Shown piece by piece: positions 19,494 to 28,430 of a stretch of 64,000 nucleotides of DNA (its first letter is position 1; the number at the start of each line of letters is the position of its first letter). Source of the stretch: Gammaproteobacteria bacterium 45_16_T64 (lineage in GTDB: Bacteria; Pseudomonadota; Gammaproteobacteria; Pseudomonadales; Ketobacteraceae). A model generated the notes under the pieces. The model saw nothing but the letters and a program-made list of their open reading frames with translations, was not told the DNA's origin and did no database searches. Location: the NCBI GenBank assembly GCA_002162955.1, contig MABD01000034.1, positions 62,001 to 126,000 on the forward strand. Direction: 5' to 3'. Both the position numbers and the translations under genes were made by a program.

Positions 19494-20780
19494 TTACTTA
19501 TTCGTGAACTCAGGATAGGCTTCCATACCACAATCAATGATATCCATGCCTTCGTACTCTTCTTCTTCAGTCACTCGAATACCCATTACGGCCTTCAAGA
19601 TTCCCCAAACAACGAAGCTAGAGGCGAATACCCAACTGAAGATTACTACCGCACCCAACGCCTGTGCCGCAAACGAAGCGCCATCGTTAGTTACCGGTAC
19701 AACCATTACACCGAACAGACCTACAACACCGTGCACAGAGATTGCGCCAACAGGATCATCGATCTTAAGCTTATCAAGAGTAAGGATTGAGAATACAACA
19801 ATCACACCACCGACCGCACCGATAATGGTTGCAGCAAGCGCCGTTGGAGTTGAAGGCTCTGCAGTGATTGCAACAAGTCCAGCAAGTGCGCCGTTAAGCA
19901 GCATAGTTAGATCCGCTTTACCGAACAGTAAACGTGCAACGATCAATGCAGCAATACCACCGCCAGCAGCAGCAGCGTTAGTGTTAAGGAAAACCATCGC
20001 AACAGAGTGAGAGTTAGCGATATCGCCAAGCTTCAATACAGAACCACCGTTGAATCCGAACCAGCCCATCCAAAGAATAAATGTACCTAACGTAGCAAGA
20101 GGAAGGTTAGCACCAGGAATCGCATTCACTTGACCATTTGCGCCGTACTTACCCTTACGAGCACCCAATAGAATAACACCCGCTAGTGCAGCAGCTGCAC
20201 CGGCCATATGAACAATACCGGAACCTGCAAAATCAGAGAAACCAACCGCATCATCACCAGAACCCACTTCTAGAGCGAATAGACCGAATACTTCTTTTCC
20301 ACCCCAAGTCCAGCTACCTTCTAGAGGATAGATAACCGCCGTCATTACAACTGCAAACGCTAAGAAAGCCCAAAGCTTCATACGCTCAGCAACCGCACCC
20401 GATACAATAGACATTGCTGTTGCAACGAATACTACCTGGAAGAAGAAGTCAGACGCGCCAGAATAGTTTGAATCACCTTCAAAACCATTTTCAGCCGATG
20501 CTTTTAGGACTTCAGCAGTATCAACTGTTTCAATTCCCGCAAGGAAAATACCACCGTCATACATGATTGAATAACCACAAACCATGTACATGGTGCAAGA
20601 GATTGCGAACAACGCAACGTTTTTGGTCAAAATTTCGGTAGTGTTCTTAGAACGAACTAGACCGGCTTCTAGCATGGCAAAACCTGCTGCCATCCACATA
20701 ACTAATGCACCACACACCAAGAAGTAAAAGGTGTCCATTGCATACTGCAATTGATAAATATTATTTGCTAAGTCTTCCAC
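19494..20780 (-). CDS. amtB: Ammonium transporter AmtB
   Basis: 428 residues from GTG at 20780. The open frame extends five codons further to a TTG, but GCGGAG stands seven bases before the GTG, so the protein starts (M)EDLANNIYQ. AmtB channels ammonia/ammonium across the inner membrane. Eleven hydrophobic helices are expected; typical blocks seen are AGFAMLEAGLVRSKN, FQVVFVATAMSIVSGAVAER, the twin-His region DFAGSGIVHMAGAAAALAG, and SVHGVVGLFGV. No cleavable signal peptide is obvious. Follows glnK by 58 bases; the pair is a standard nitrogen-regulated operon in which GlnK plugs AmtB. Confidence 0.96.
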   Translation of the reverse strand: MEDLANNIYQLQYAMDTFYFLVCGALVMWMAAGFAMLEAGLVRSKNTTEILTKNVALFAISCTMYMVCGYSIMYDGGIFLAGIETVDTAEVLKASAENGFEGDSNYSGASDFFFQVVFVATAMSIVSGAVAERMKLWAFLAFAVVMTAVIYPLEGSWTWGGKEVFGLFALEVGSGDDAVGFSDFAGSGIVHMAGAAAALAGVILLGARKGKYGANGQVNAIPGANLPLATLGTFILWMGWFGFNGGSVLKLGDIANSHSVAMVFLNTNAAAAGGGIAALIVARLLFGKADLTMLLNGALAGLVAITAEPSTPTALAATIIGAVGGVIVVFSILTLDKLKIDDPVGAISVHGVVGLFGVMVVPVTNDGASFAAQALGAVVIFSWVFASSFVVWGILKAVMGIRVTEEEEYEGMDIIDCGMEAYPEFTNK

Positions 20781-20838
20781 GGTTATTCTCCGCAATGTAA
20801 ATCAAAAATTAATAGGCATGGATCGTAAAGAATGTTCT

Positions 20839-21201
<363 letters not shown>

Positions 21202-21286
21202 TTAATTATTTTAGTTTCTGTGTCTGTTCGCAACTATGTGCAAATACAGGAGATGCTCGCTCAATACCGAACATGGTCAACTAATT

Positions 21287-21303
21287 TGCACAATCCATGC
21301 CTA
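21287..21303 (-). promoter_or_regulatory. Putative sigma-54 promoter of glnK-amtB
   Basis: On the minus strand AGGCATGGATTGTGCA has GG and GC separated by exactly ten bases and matches nine of the twelve defined positions of the -24/-12 consensus (TGGCACG N4 TTGCW). The start of transcription would be about 100 bases before glnK. Best such match in the glnK upstream region. Confidence 0.6.
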
Positions 21304-21380
21304 TTAGGATAAATTGCGGTAAAACAGTAGGTTAGGTCCAATTACAGGAATAAATGGCCAAGACCCAGCACCATTATAGC

Positions 21381-21395
21381 GCACCAGAATGATGC
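21381..21395. promoter_or_regulatory. Putative NtrC-binding site
   Basis: GCACCAGAATGATGC matches the dyad GCACCA N3 TGGTGC at 11 of 12 defined bases. It lies about 80 bases upstream of the -24 element of the putative glnK promoter, a normal enhancer distance. It could also serve the divergent ubiK side, though ubiK is not usually nitrogen-controlled. Confidence 0.6.
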
Positions 21396-21520
21396 ACGCC
21401 CTAAAAACGCGCAGCTACAAATTAGTGCACTATCAGATTCAATTGCGCCAATAACGAAATCCACCATTGAAAATGGTAAACTGCACTCTTGCTTAACTAA
21501 ATCATCATGGAAAATTAATT

Positions 21521-21772
21521 ATGGCACGCTTAACGCCCCCTGAAACCCTGCTAAATCAAATAGTTGAGTTATTTAAAGAAAGAATCCCTTCTGGCCTAGA
21601 AGAAGCCGGGCTGGACCTAAAACAGAACCTTCGTGCCTTAGTTGCTGAAAGTCTCAGCAATATGGATTTGGTTAGCCGAGAAGAATTTGATATTCAAAGC
21701 AGCGTTCTGGCTAGAACCCGCGCAAAGCTTGAGGCTTTGGAAAAAACCGTGAGTGAATTGGAAGCCCAGTAA
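21521..21772 (+). CDS. ubiK: Ubiquinone biosynthesis accessory factor UbiK
   Basis: 83 residues. UbiK (YqiC, BMFP domain) is a small coiled-coil protein that supports aerobic ubiquinone biosynthesis with UbiJ. The C-terminal BMFP-type segment is visible: LVSREEFDIQSSVLARTRAK then LEALEKTVSELEAQ. Divergent from glnK and normally followed by comM, an order kept here except for the inserted island. Its last codons form the start of the duplicated block. Confidence 0.9.
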   Translation: MARLTPPETLLNQIVELFKERIPSGLEEAGLDLKQNLRALVAESLSNMDLVSREEFDIQSSVLARTRAKLEALEKTVSELEAQ

Positions 21773-21949
21773 GGTACTAAACCCCCGTAAATATTTGTGT
21801 AGAGACCGTCTTTTCCTTAATCATCAAGGGTTGAGAGAAAAAATGAGTCTCACCATTATATTTTCCCACACACGGGTAGGCATGGATGCCCCAATAGTGA
21901 CCGTCGAGGTACACCTGTCTAATGGGTTACCAGGCTTCAGTCAAAGAAA
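21758..21949. repeat. Left copy of ubiK-end/comM-start direct repeat
   Basis: About 180 bases from the end of ubiK through the first codons of comM recur at 26632-26849 in the same orientation at roughly 90 percent identity. This copy lacks about 27 bases present in the other one after GGCTT and then re-aligns at GTCAAAGAAA. It marks the left edge of the island. Confidence 0.9.
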
Positions 21950-21965
21950 ACAATTTGATATGACC
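21843..21965 (+). pseudogene. comM 5' remnant
   Basis: ATG at 21843 opens a frame with VGMDAPIVTVEVHLSNGLPG, the same as the N-terminus of the intact comM at 26717, and loses similarity after about 31 codons at an internal deletion. Most differences from the intact gene in the well-aligned codons are third-position and silent (for example GAG/GAA, GTA/GTC, TCT/TCG, CCA/CCC), so both copies were under protein-level selection before one was truncated. It reads into the 3' end of the convergent tautomerase gene. Confidence 0.88.
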
Positions 21966-22376
21966 CTAAGCAATGCCCATCTCCTCCCACACCTTTTCTT
22001 CAGGGCTGCCGGGTTCAGGAAGGATTTTCCCCCCTTCCATACCATGTGATGCCGGAGCTGAATTAAATTTGATCATTATTTCTTCAGCAGTGCAGCCCAG
22101 TGCATCAATAACCCCTTCGGTAATGCGTTTAGTCATTTCCTGTTTGGCAAGTTCACTCCGTCCGGCACGGATATTACCGTTAATAAAAATGACGTTACCG
22201 GGTGGAAGTGCACTGAAGCCTGCTTCCTGGTCAACGTGTTCACTAAAAAAAGTATTCACAAATTGCACAGGCGCTTTCGTGACATCAACATGAACCGTCG
22301 TAATACATTGAGCAACTTTTTCCCGTTGAGCTTCTGTAGTGCGACCTTCTTTCACGGTTGACAAATAAATTGGCAT
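21966..22376 (-). CDS. Tautomerase-superfamily enzyme, cis-CaaD-like
   Basis: 136 residues. After removal of Met the chain begins with Pro, the catalytic base/acid of tautomerases. Numbering without Met, His28 is in TTVHVDV and two arginines lie in NIRAGRSE; these correspond to Pro1, His28, Arg70 and Arg73 of cis-3-chloroacrylic acid dehalogenase, and the tail KILPEPGSPEEKVW parallels the segment that holds its catalytic Glu. The reaction could be tautomerisation, hydration or dehalogenation of a small acid. Last gene of the island; its 3' end abuts the comM remnant. Confidence 0.8.
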   Translation of the reverse strand: MPIYLSTVKEGRTTEAQREKVAQCITTVHVDVTKAPVQFVNTFFSEHVDQEAGFSALPPGNVIFINGNIRAGRSELAKQEMTKRITEGVIDALGCTAEEIMIKFNSAPASHGMEGGKILPEPGSPEEKVWEEMGIA

Positions 22377-22415
22377 ACTTATTCTCCAAAATGATTCTCA
22401 GCTTTAACCTATTGC

Positions 22416-22742
22416 TCAATAGCCATTATTCAATGTGAATATCAACAATTCGTTTGGATTAGCCCCGGTTTGCCCTACCCAATAGTCATTAATCTGAGTC
22501 ATAAATTTAGCTCGAGTTTCAAATTCCAGGTCCTCGGGCACAACACAAATTAATGCACTGGTGCGACTGGGTTTTCCGGCTGTCCAGGCGAAGCTTTTCG
22601 GGATGACCTTCCACTTCACTTCAGAGTTAGCAGCCTCTTTGCCAAACGATTCTATGGCTATATTTTGTAGACCTTTTGCTAAATGCTCCCGAAGATCATC
22701 TGCATTATGGCCTTGCTGGATGGTGGCGATAAATTTACTCAT
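22416..22742 (-). CDS. Small protein, possibly tautomerase-like without Pro1
   Basis: 108 residues, MSKFIATIQQGHNADDLREH onward. The beta-alpha-beta rhythm, a short N-terminal strand followed by a long helix and a late strand pair, and its place between a tautomerase and a dehydrogenase suggest a tautomerase-fold subunit. It has Ser, not Pro, after Met, so it would lack the usual catalytic residue and might be a structural partner. This is inference; no defining motif was found. Confidence 0.55.
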   Translation of the reverse strand: MSKFIATIQQGHNADDLREHLAKGLQNIAIESFGKEAANSEVKWKVIPKSFAWTAGKPSRTSALICVVPEDLEFETRAKFMTQINDYWVGQTGANPNELLIFTLNNGY

Positions 22743-22765
22743 ACTGCATTCCTCGTTTTAGTGCT

Positions 22766-24160
22766 CTAGCCCAATGCTCGAATCCATTTTATTTGCTTGT
22801 CTGAATGACCGTAGTATTTCAAATTAGATTCGATAAAAGTGGATTTCTCCAGAATAGATTTGAAGTGCGAAAAACACTCAAAGCTATACTTGCCGTGATA
22901 GCTCCCCATACCGCTATTGCCTACTCCGCCAAAAGGAAGGTTAGAGTTACTGGTCTGCATCACAGCGTCATTAATAGCGCCACTACCAAAGGGAATTTCA
23001 CTCAGGAAACGATTTTTTATCTCACGATCATTTGAAAACAAATAGGCTGCCAAAGGCTTTTCTTGTTGCTGAACAATGTCGAAAGCCTCATCAAGAGTGT
23101 CGTACTCCAACACTGCGATAATGGGCCCAAAAATCTCATCTTGCATAACGGCATCATCCAGAGTTACATTGTGCAAAATCGTCGGTTGAATCACTCTTTC
23201 TTCACGGTCTGTTCCACCACCATAAAAAACTTTGCTTGGATCAATGAGTGCTGCAACTCTATCAAAGTTGCGTTTGTCGATGATTCTGACAAAGTTTTTA
23301 TTTTCTACCGAATAATTATGTTTCTTAATTTCGTGGACCATTTTATCAAGTACTTTTTGTTTAATGCTTTTATGCACAAGTACATAGTCTGGCGCTAGGC
23401 AGAGCTGCCCAGAATTAACAAATTTGGACCAAATTAAGCGTTTAACACCAACATCTAGGGAAGCGTCCTGAGTAAAAATAGCAGGATTCTTGCCGCCTAA
23501 CTCTAGGGTAACGTTGGTCAGGTGTGGTGCGGCAGCCTCATTGACAATTCGCCCTACCTGCGGACTACCTGTGAAGAATATTTTGTCGTAGCGTTGATTA
23601 AGCAAAGCCGTTGTCTCAGGGATTGCACCTTCAACGACTCTAAGATATCTAGGATCAAAATTCTCGTTGATTAGCTTAGCCATAATTTTACTGGTTTCTA
23701 TGGGGAGTTCACTGGGCTTTAAGATCGTGGTATTCCCTGCCATCATGGACCCCACCACAGGAATCAACGAAAGATTGTACGGAAAATTCCACGCACCTAT
23801 TACCAACGTAACACCCAATGGTTCGGGAACGATAAAACTTCTACCCGGTTGGTTGAGCAAATTGGTCGCCACTTTTCGTGGCTTAATCCACTTTTCCAAA
23901 TGTTTAATCGCTTCTCGAAGCTCGTGATAAAGCGGGAGTATTTCTGTCATCTGAGTGTGATGCTTAGACTTACCGAAATCTTTATCAATGGCCTCATAAA
24001 GATCATCTTCGTGATGTTTAATCAATGCCGCTAGCTTTTTAAGTTGCTCCAAGCGAAAGCTAACCGGCAGCGTGGATTTAGTACGAAAATACTGACGTTG
24101 ATTGTCAACAATGTTCTTAATGTCTTGCTCGGTAGTGGGTGCTTTGAGTTGTGCGTTCAT
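22766..24160 (-). CDS. Class 3 aldehyde dehydrogenase (coniferyl-aldehyde type)
   Basis: 464 residues. NAD(P)-dependent oxidation of aldehydes to acids. Seen: GAWNFPYNL (about 122-130), AGNTTILKPSELP, FFTGSPQVGR, TLELGGKNPAIF with general-base Glu220 and SGQLCLAPDYV with nucleophile Cys254, and LPFGGVGNSGMGSYHGKYSF near the end. The short length without the N-terminal extension and the C-terminal GxGxYHG place it with ALDH3-like enzymes acting on long-chain or aromatic aldehydes. Together with the neighbouring alcohol dehydrogenase it would form an alcohol-aldehyde-acid route. Confidence 0.93.
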   Translation of the reverse strand: MNAQLKAPTTEQDIKNIVDNQRQYFRTKSTLPVSFRLEQLKKLAALIKHHEDDLYEAIDKDFGKSKHHTQMTEILPLYHELREAIKHLEKWIKPRKVATNLLNQPGRSFIVPEPLGVTLVIGAWNFPYNLSLIPVVGSMMAGNTTILKPSELPIETSKIMAKLINENFDPRYLRVVEGAIPETTALLNQRYDKIFFTGSPQVGRIVNEAAAPHLTNVTLELGGKNPAIFTQDASLDVGVKRLIWSKFVNSGQLCLAPDYVLVHKSIKQKVLDKMVHEIKKHNYSVENKNFVRIIDKRNFDRVAALIDPSKVFYGGGTDREERVIQPTILHNVTLDDAVMQDEIFGPIIAVLEYDTLDEAFDIVQQQEKPLAAYLFSNDREIKNRFLSEIPFGSGAINDAVMQTSNSNLPFGGVGNSGMGSYHGKYSFECFSHFKSILEKSTFIESNLKYYGHSDKQIKWIRALG

Positions 24161-24235
24161 ACCTTTCTCCTATTCTCATTAATGATCTTTTCAATCATGA
24201 TTGGGGGAATCTATTTACTTAGTACTTGTTATGCC

Positions 24236-25416
24236 TCAAACGGCTCCAGCAATTGATGAGAGAATCTCTTTGCATTGAACTCGACTCATACTCCTGGGAA
24301 TGGCATAGGACCACCTTGCTTCCTTTAGCGCATTAGTTGTAATCTCGTCAAAATGCTTAGTCTCAAGCTCTGAAAGTTCACTGGGAATATCTAGTCGTTT
24401 GGCAAATAGTTCCACCCGCTCGACGAAGCGGTTAGCCAAGCTATCTTCTGAACCCTTAGCATCGTTTCAAGTTTTGCTAGGCGGTGCGCACAGACACCTT
24501 GATTGAAACGGAGAACTCTGGTCAAAATGACCGCATTTGCTATGCCATGAGGTGTGTTGTAAAGAGCGCTAATCTGGTGAGAAATAGCATGGACATACCC
24601 CAAACCAGACTTATTGAACGCATAGCCGGCAAGGAAAGATGCAATCGCTACCCACTCCCGAGCCTTGATATTATTCCCGTCTTCGCAAACCACGGGGAGA
24701 TACTTGATAAGCAGCTGGATTGCTAATTCCGCATCCCGTTCAGCATCACTGAATCGATTCAATGAGGTATATGCTTCAATGGCATGTGTTAAGGCATCCA
24801 TTCCCGTTGCAGCCGTAATGTGGGATGGGAGCGATTTGATCAACTCCGGATCAAGTGCTGCTACAGAGGGGATCAGCTTGGGGTCCACAACAAAGTTTTT
24901 TTCATGTGTTTTGGTGTCAGAGATTACCGCTGTACTGGTTACCTCAGAACCCGTACCCGAGGTGGTTGGCACTACATAGAGTGGTAGCGTAGGCTGCTTG
25001 ACTTTTAGCAGTCCAACCACTGCGTGTACACCCACATTCATAGCTCGACACGCGGCAATGACTTTTGCAACATCAATGGCAGAGCCGCCGCCTACTACAA
25101 ATACGCTGTCAGAATCATTCGCTTTACACGCAGAAATACCAGCCTCCACAACGTCACACGTGGGATTGGGAACAACCCCGTCAAAGAGGCTGACGTCACA
25201 ACCTTCGTTTTTAAGTTGACCCAACACACCGTCGAGCAAACCTAACTCTAGAAGGCTTTTCTCTGTCACTAATAACGGCCGTCGATAACCCGAGAGCCTA
25301 AGCAGTGATGCAAGCTTAAGAGCTGAGTCCTTGCCTGTTAGGAGAAGAGGCTTTTCAGATGGAAATAGCGACGTGAAGATTTTTATTGCAAAATTAATGA
25401 ATCGTTTGAGCATCAT
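24236..25416 (-). pseudogene. Iron-containing alcohol dehydrogenase, frameshifted
   Basis: The main frame gives 341 residues with the family features: NAD loop VVGGGSAIDVAKVIA, TTSGTGSEVT, the metal ligands in TGMDALTHAIEAY and YVHAISHQISALYNTPHG. Near 24455-24463 the frame breaks: the last about 20 residues are off-family, while the next frame continues the protein as AKGSEDSLANRFVERVELFA to a normal C-terminus ending about 24236. A one-base loss or two-base gain would explain it. The intact protein would be about 385 residues, normal length. AAAGGAGGC precedes the ATG. Either a real recent mutation or a sequencing error. Confidence 0.85.
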
Positions 25417-25570
25417 TTGGAGCCTCCTTTAAAAACACTCAATCAAATGGCCTGATGAAAGGCATTGAGTGGCTTTCTGTTAAGGAGAATGATAGGGCAG
25501 TGGTCAGCTCATAACGTAGTGAATAAATTTTCGATAACCACATAAATTATCGAATAACCACAACACTTTG

Positions 25571-26473
25571 TTATTCGGTAATCGGTGACATGTATTGAGA
25601 GAAGAGCTGAACGACTTCAGCCACGGCAGGGCTGAGGAGTATTTCTGGTTTGGCTAGGCAGCTACAGTGCCACATAATGGGTTTTGGAAAGGTCAATTTA
25701 GACAATTGTCCCCTTTCAAATTCAGATCGAAACAAAGATACCGGCCCAGCAGTGGCGTAGTTGGAGTTGCATACAATAGTTTTCGCCAAACTATAGTTAT
25801 CAGAAACAATCGTAGAGCTGATATCAAACTCCGCCAAAGTATCAAGAAAACCGACTCCCATTTGCTGTGGTACATTTGGTGAGACAAATTTGTATTCACT
25901 GAGTTGCCTACCAAAATCACGGTGTCCGACCCATTCCATTAACGGATGTTCGGGCCTGACCGCGATAACTAATGGCTCTTCTGCACCCAGTACAGCGTTG
26001 TACTGCTCACCTATTTTATCAGATTTGAAAGGCCCAATCGCCAGGTCGATCTCACTACCCTCAAGTTGTTTTAGTAGAGTTTCAGGAGACTCCGTGACAA
26101 CAGAGATTTTGAATGGCAAGTCTTTTTCAACAAAGTCCAACAAGACGTTAGGCAAAATAATTTGTTCGACGATAGGGCCAACACCAATGTTAATTGTTGC
26201 ATTCACCATACCCGCCATAAGTTCGAGCTCTCGCTCAAGGCTCTGTAAACAAGATTCCAGCGTTGGTGCTTTTCGCATCAGCAGATTGGCGGCAGAAGTA
26301 GGCGTCATGCCCGAGTTTTGTCGACTAAAAAGCTTCAGGTTGATTTTATCTTCAAGACGGCTGATTTTTTTACTTAGCGTGGGCTGAGACATGCACAACA
26401 CATCAGCTGCACGATTTATACTCCCCAACTCTGTGACGACTTTTATCATGTGAACATCAGAGATATCAATCAT
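25571..26473 (-). CDS. LysR-family transcriptional regulator
   Basis: About 300 residues from ATG at 26473 (MIDISDVHMIKVV); the open frame continues 15 codons to a TTG, judged less likely. N-terminal winged HTH: ELGSINRAADVLCMSQPTLS then KKISRLEDKINLKLFSR. C-terminal LysR substrate-binding fold with INIGVGPIVEQIILPNVL and EIDLAIGPFKSD. It reads in the same direction as the dehydrogenase-tautomerase genes downstream, with a 154-base gap, and is their likely regulator. Confidence 0.92.
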   Translation of the reverse strand: MIDISDVHMIKVVTELGSINRAADVLCMSQPTLSKKISRLEDKINLKLFSRQNSGMTPTSAANLLMRKAPTLESCLQSLERELELMAGMVNATINIGVGPIVEQIILPNVLLDFVEKDLPFKISVVTESPETLLKQLEGSEIDLAIGPFKSDKIGEQYNAVLGAEEPLVIAVRPEHPLMEWVGHRDFGRQLSEYKFVSPNVPQQMGVGFLDTLAEFDISSTIVSDNYSLAKTIVCNSNYATAGPVSLFRSEFERGQLSKLTFPKPIMWHCSCLAKPEILLSPAVAEVVQLFSQYMSPITE

Positions 26474-26631
26474 CAATTGCAATACTCTCAATAAATGTTG
26501 GCCAATAGGCGGCCCCAAAGAATGCTCAAGAAGTCTAACACCCAGGCAGTTGCCATGCCTAGGTCAATTGATAGACGCTATGATAAGAAACTACATTGAA
26601 GAGGAAATCTATTGGTTCGTAAATAGAAGGC

Positions 26632-26849
26632 TTGGAGCCCAGTAACTCACCAAAACCCCGTAAATATTTGTGTAGAGGCCGTCTTTTCCTTAATCATCAA
26701 GGATTGAGAGAAAAAAATGAGTCTCGCCATCACATTTTCCCGTGCGCGGGTAGGCATGGATGCCCCAATAGTGACCGTCGAAGTCCACCTGTCGAATGGG
26801 TTACCCGGCTTTACCATTGTTGGGTTGCCCGATGCGTCGGTCAAAGAAA
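26632..26849. repeat. Right copy of ubiK-end/comM-start direct repeat
   Basis: The block begins TTGGAGCCCAGTAA, matching the last codons and stop of ubiK, continues through the spacer and ribosome site and enters intact comM. It corresponds to 21758-21949. The two copies flank about 4.7 kb holding the tautomerase, dehydrogenase and LysR genes. Confidence 0.9.
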
Positions 26850-28210
26850 GTAAAGAAAGGGTTCGATCCGCCATTATCAACTCGGGATTTGAATTTCCCT
26901 CAAAACGCATCACCGTCAATTTGGCTCCCGCCGATTTACCCAAAGACGGAGGGCGATTTGATCTACCCATTGCTATCGGTATCCTCGCAGCCTCTGAGCA
27001 AATCGATCAAACACCCTTAAAAGCACTGGAATTTATTGGTGAACTTGCGCTATCAGGGGAGCTTCGGCCCATCAAAGGTAGCCTCACGGCCTCTATCGCC
27101 GCTAAACACGCGCACCGCGCTTTATTTGTCCCCACTCCCAATGCAAACGAAGCCACACTGCCCAGTGCCGTCACCGTCTTTGCGGTATGTCACTTACTTC
27201 AGGTCTGTGCGCACATTCAAAAGAAAACCCTCATTGACCCTTGTGTCACCAGTGTAGAGGGTATTAAACCACCACATGCGCCCGATATGGAGGATGTAAG
27301 AGGACAACAACAAGCAAAACGCGCCCTAGAGGTCGCCGCTGCGGGTAAGCACAATTTACTTATGATTGGCCCACCTGGTGCAGGCAAGTCCATGCTCGCC
27401 GCTCGATTACCCGGTATTCTCCCCTTAATGACGGAGCAGGAGCGATTAGAAGTCGCGGCTATTCAATCCATCGCATTATCCAATGACACCTTAGATTGGA
27501 ATATTCGCCCGATTCGAACACCTCATCACACCGCTTCAGGTATCGCACTCGCCGGTGGCGGTAGCAACCCGAAGCCCGGAGAGATTTCTCTCGCCCATAA
27601 CGGTGTATTGTTTCTAGACGAGTTACCTGAATATGGTCGAAAAGCACTAGAAGTATTACGAGAACCGCTGGAGACCGGTGAAATAGCAATATCACGCGCC
27701 GCATGCCAAGTTAAGTACCCTGCTAACTTTCAACTGATTACCGCAATGAACCCTTGCCCGTGCGGAACACCGGAAAAACCCAGTGATAAGTGCAATAACC
27801 CTATCGCATGCTGTAATCGCTACCAATCCAAGCTATCAGGCCCACTATTGGACCGCATTGATATCCACCTAAAAGTCGATGCAGTACCGTTATCTCAACT
27901 CAATCAACGTCACACGTCAGAAGAAAACAGCAACGATATCAGAGCTCGCGTTGAATCTGCCCGCAGCAGACAACTGGATCGCTGCGGCAAGTCCAACCAT
28001 GATATGGACAGCAAGGAGGTAAGCCAGTATTGCCAGCTCTCCAACGAGCATCAACATTTTATTGAACAGGCCGCAGAGCACCTTGGGCTTTCCGCCCGCG
28101 CCTATCATCGCGTGCTCAAAGTGAGTAAGACACTGGCTGATCTCGATGCTTGCGAACAGATAGAAAAACACCACCTCACCGAAGCATTATCCTATCGAAG
28201 TATTTTCTGA
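26717..28210 (+). CDS. comM: ComM/YifB-family Mg-chelatase-like AAA+ helicase
   Basis: 497 residues. N-terminal Lon-like S5 fold (about 1-180), then an AAA+ Mg-chelatase domain with Walker A MIGPPGAGKSML, Walker B VLFLDELPEY and an Mg-chelatase C-terminal domain with LDRIDIHL and RAYHRVLKVSKTLADL. A cysteine-rich segment NPCPCGTPEKPSDKCNNPIA is the usual insert. ComM is a hexameric branch-migration helicase used in natural transformation. Its start region is present twice in this window. Confidence 0.95.
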   Translation: MSLAITFSRARVGMDAPIVTVEVHLSNGLPGFTIVGLPDASVKESKERVRSAIINSGFEFPSKRITVNLAPADLPKDGGRFDLPIAIGILAASEQIDQTPLKALEFIGELALSGELRPIKGSLTASIAAKHAHRALFVPTPNANEATLPSAVTVFAVCHLLQVCAHIQKKTLIDPCVTSVEGIKPPHAPDMEDVRGQQQAKRALEVAAAGKHNLLMIGPPGAGKSMLAARLPGILPLMTEQERLEVAAIQSIALSNDTLDWNIRPIRTPHHTASGIALAGGGSNPKPGEISLAHNGVLFLDELPEYGRKALEVLREPLETGEIAISRAACQVKYPANFQLITAMNPCPCGTPEKPSDKCNNPIACCNRYQSKLSGPLLDRIDIHLKVDAVPLSQLNQRHTSEENSNDIRARVESARSRQLDRCGKSNHDMDSKEVSQYCQLSNEHQHFIEQAAEHLGLSARAYHRVLKVSKTLADLDACEQIEKHHLTEALSYRSIF

Positions 28211-28253
28211 CTGATAAGTTCACCATCAAAACCAGAGAAAATCTGTCGACTTT

Positions 28254-28385
28254 GTTTACAACTGACAAGCCTATAAACCTATAAGTCATTGTTTTATTTG
28301 ATAAAAACATGTTGGCATAGATGCTGCTTTGTATAGATCATAAGGTAATCAAACCATTTTGCATTAGTCCTACATGTTGTAAACA
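28254..28385. repeat. Inverted 9-mers flanking a sigma-54-like promoter
   Basis: GTTTACAAC at 28254-28262 and its exact complement GTTGTAAAC at 28377-28385 lie about 50 bases on either side of the putative promoter of the PEP-CTERM gene. They may be regulator sites; no known motif is claimed. Confidence 0.4.
28313..28328 (+). promoter_or_regulatory. Putative sigma-54 promoter of the PEP-CTERM gene
   Basis: TGGCATAGATGCTGCT has the invariant GG and GC ten bases apart and matches nine of twelve consensus positions. It is about 100 bases upstream of the PEP-CTERM start codon. PEP-CTERM genes in other proteobacteria are known to depend on sigma-54 with PrsK/PrsR. Confidence 0.6.
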
Positions 28386-28430
28386 TTTGAGACTGTCTGC
28401 ACCACTTACGTCGATCGGGGAATTTGTCAC

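Noticed and set aside
19537-20010. Plus-strand frame opposite amtB, 157 codons
   Set aside because: Thr/Ala/Pro-rich shadow of the transporter gene; no start signals.
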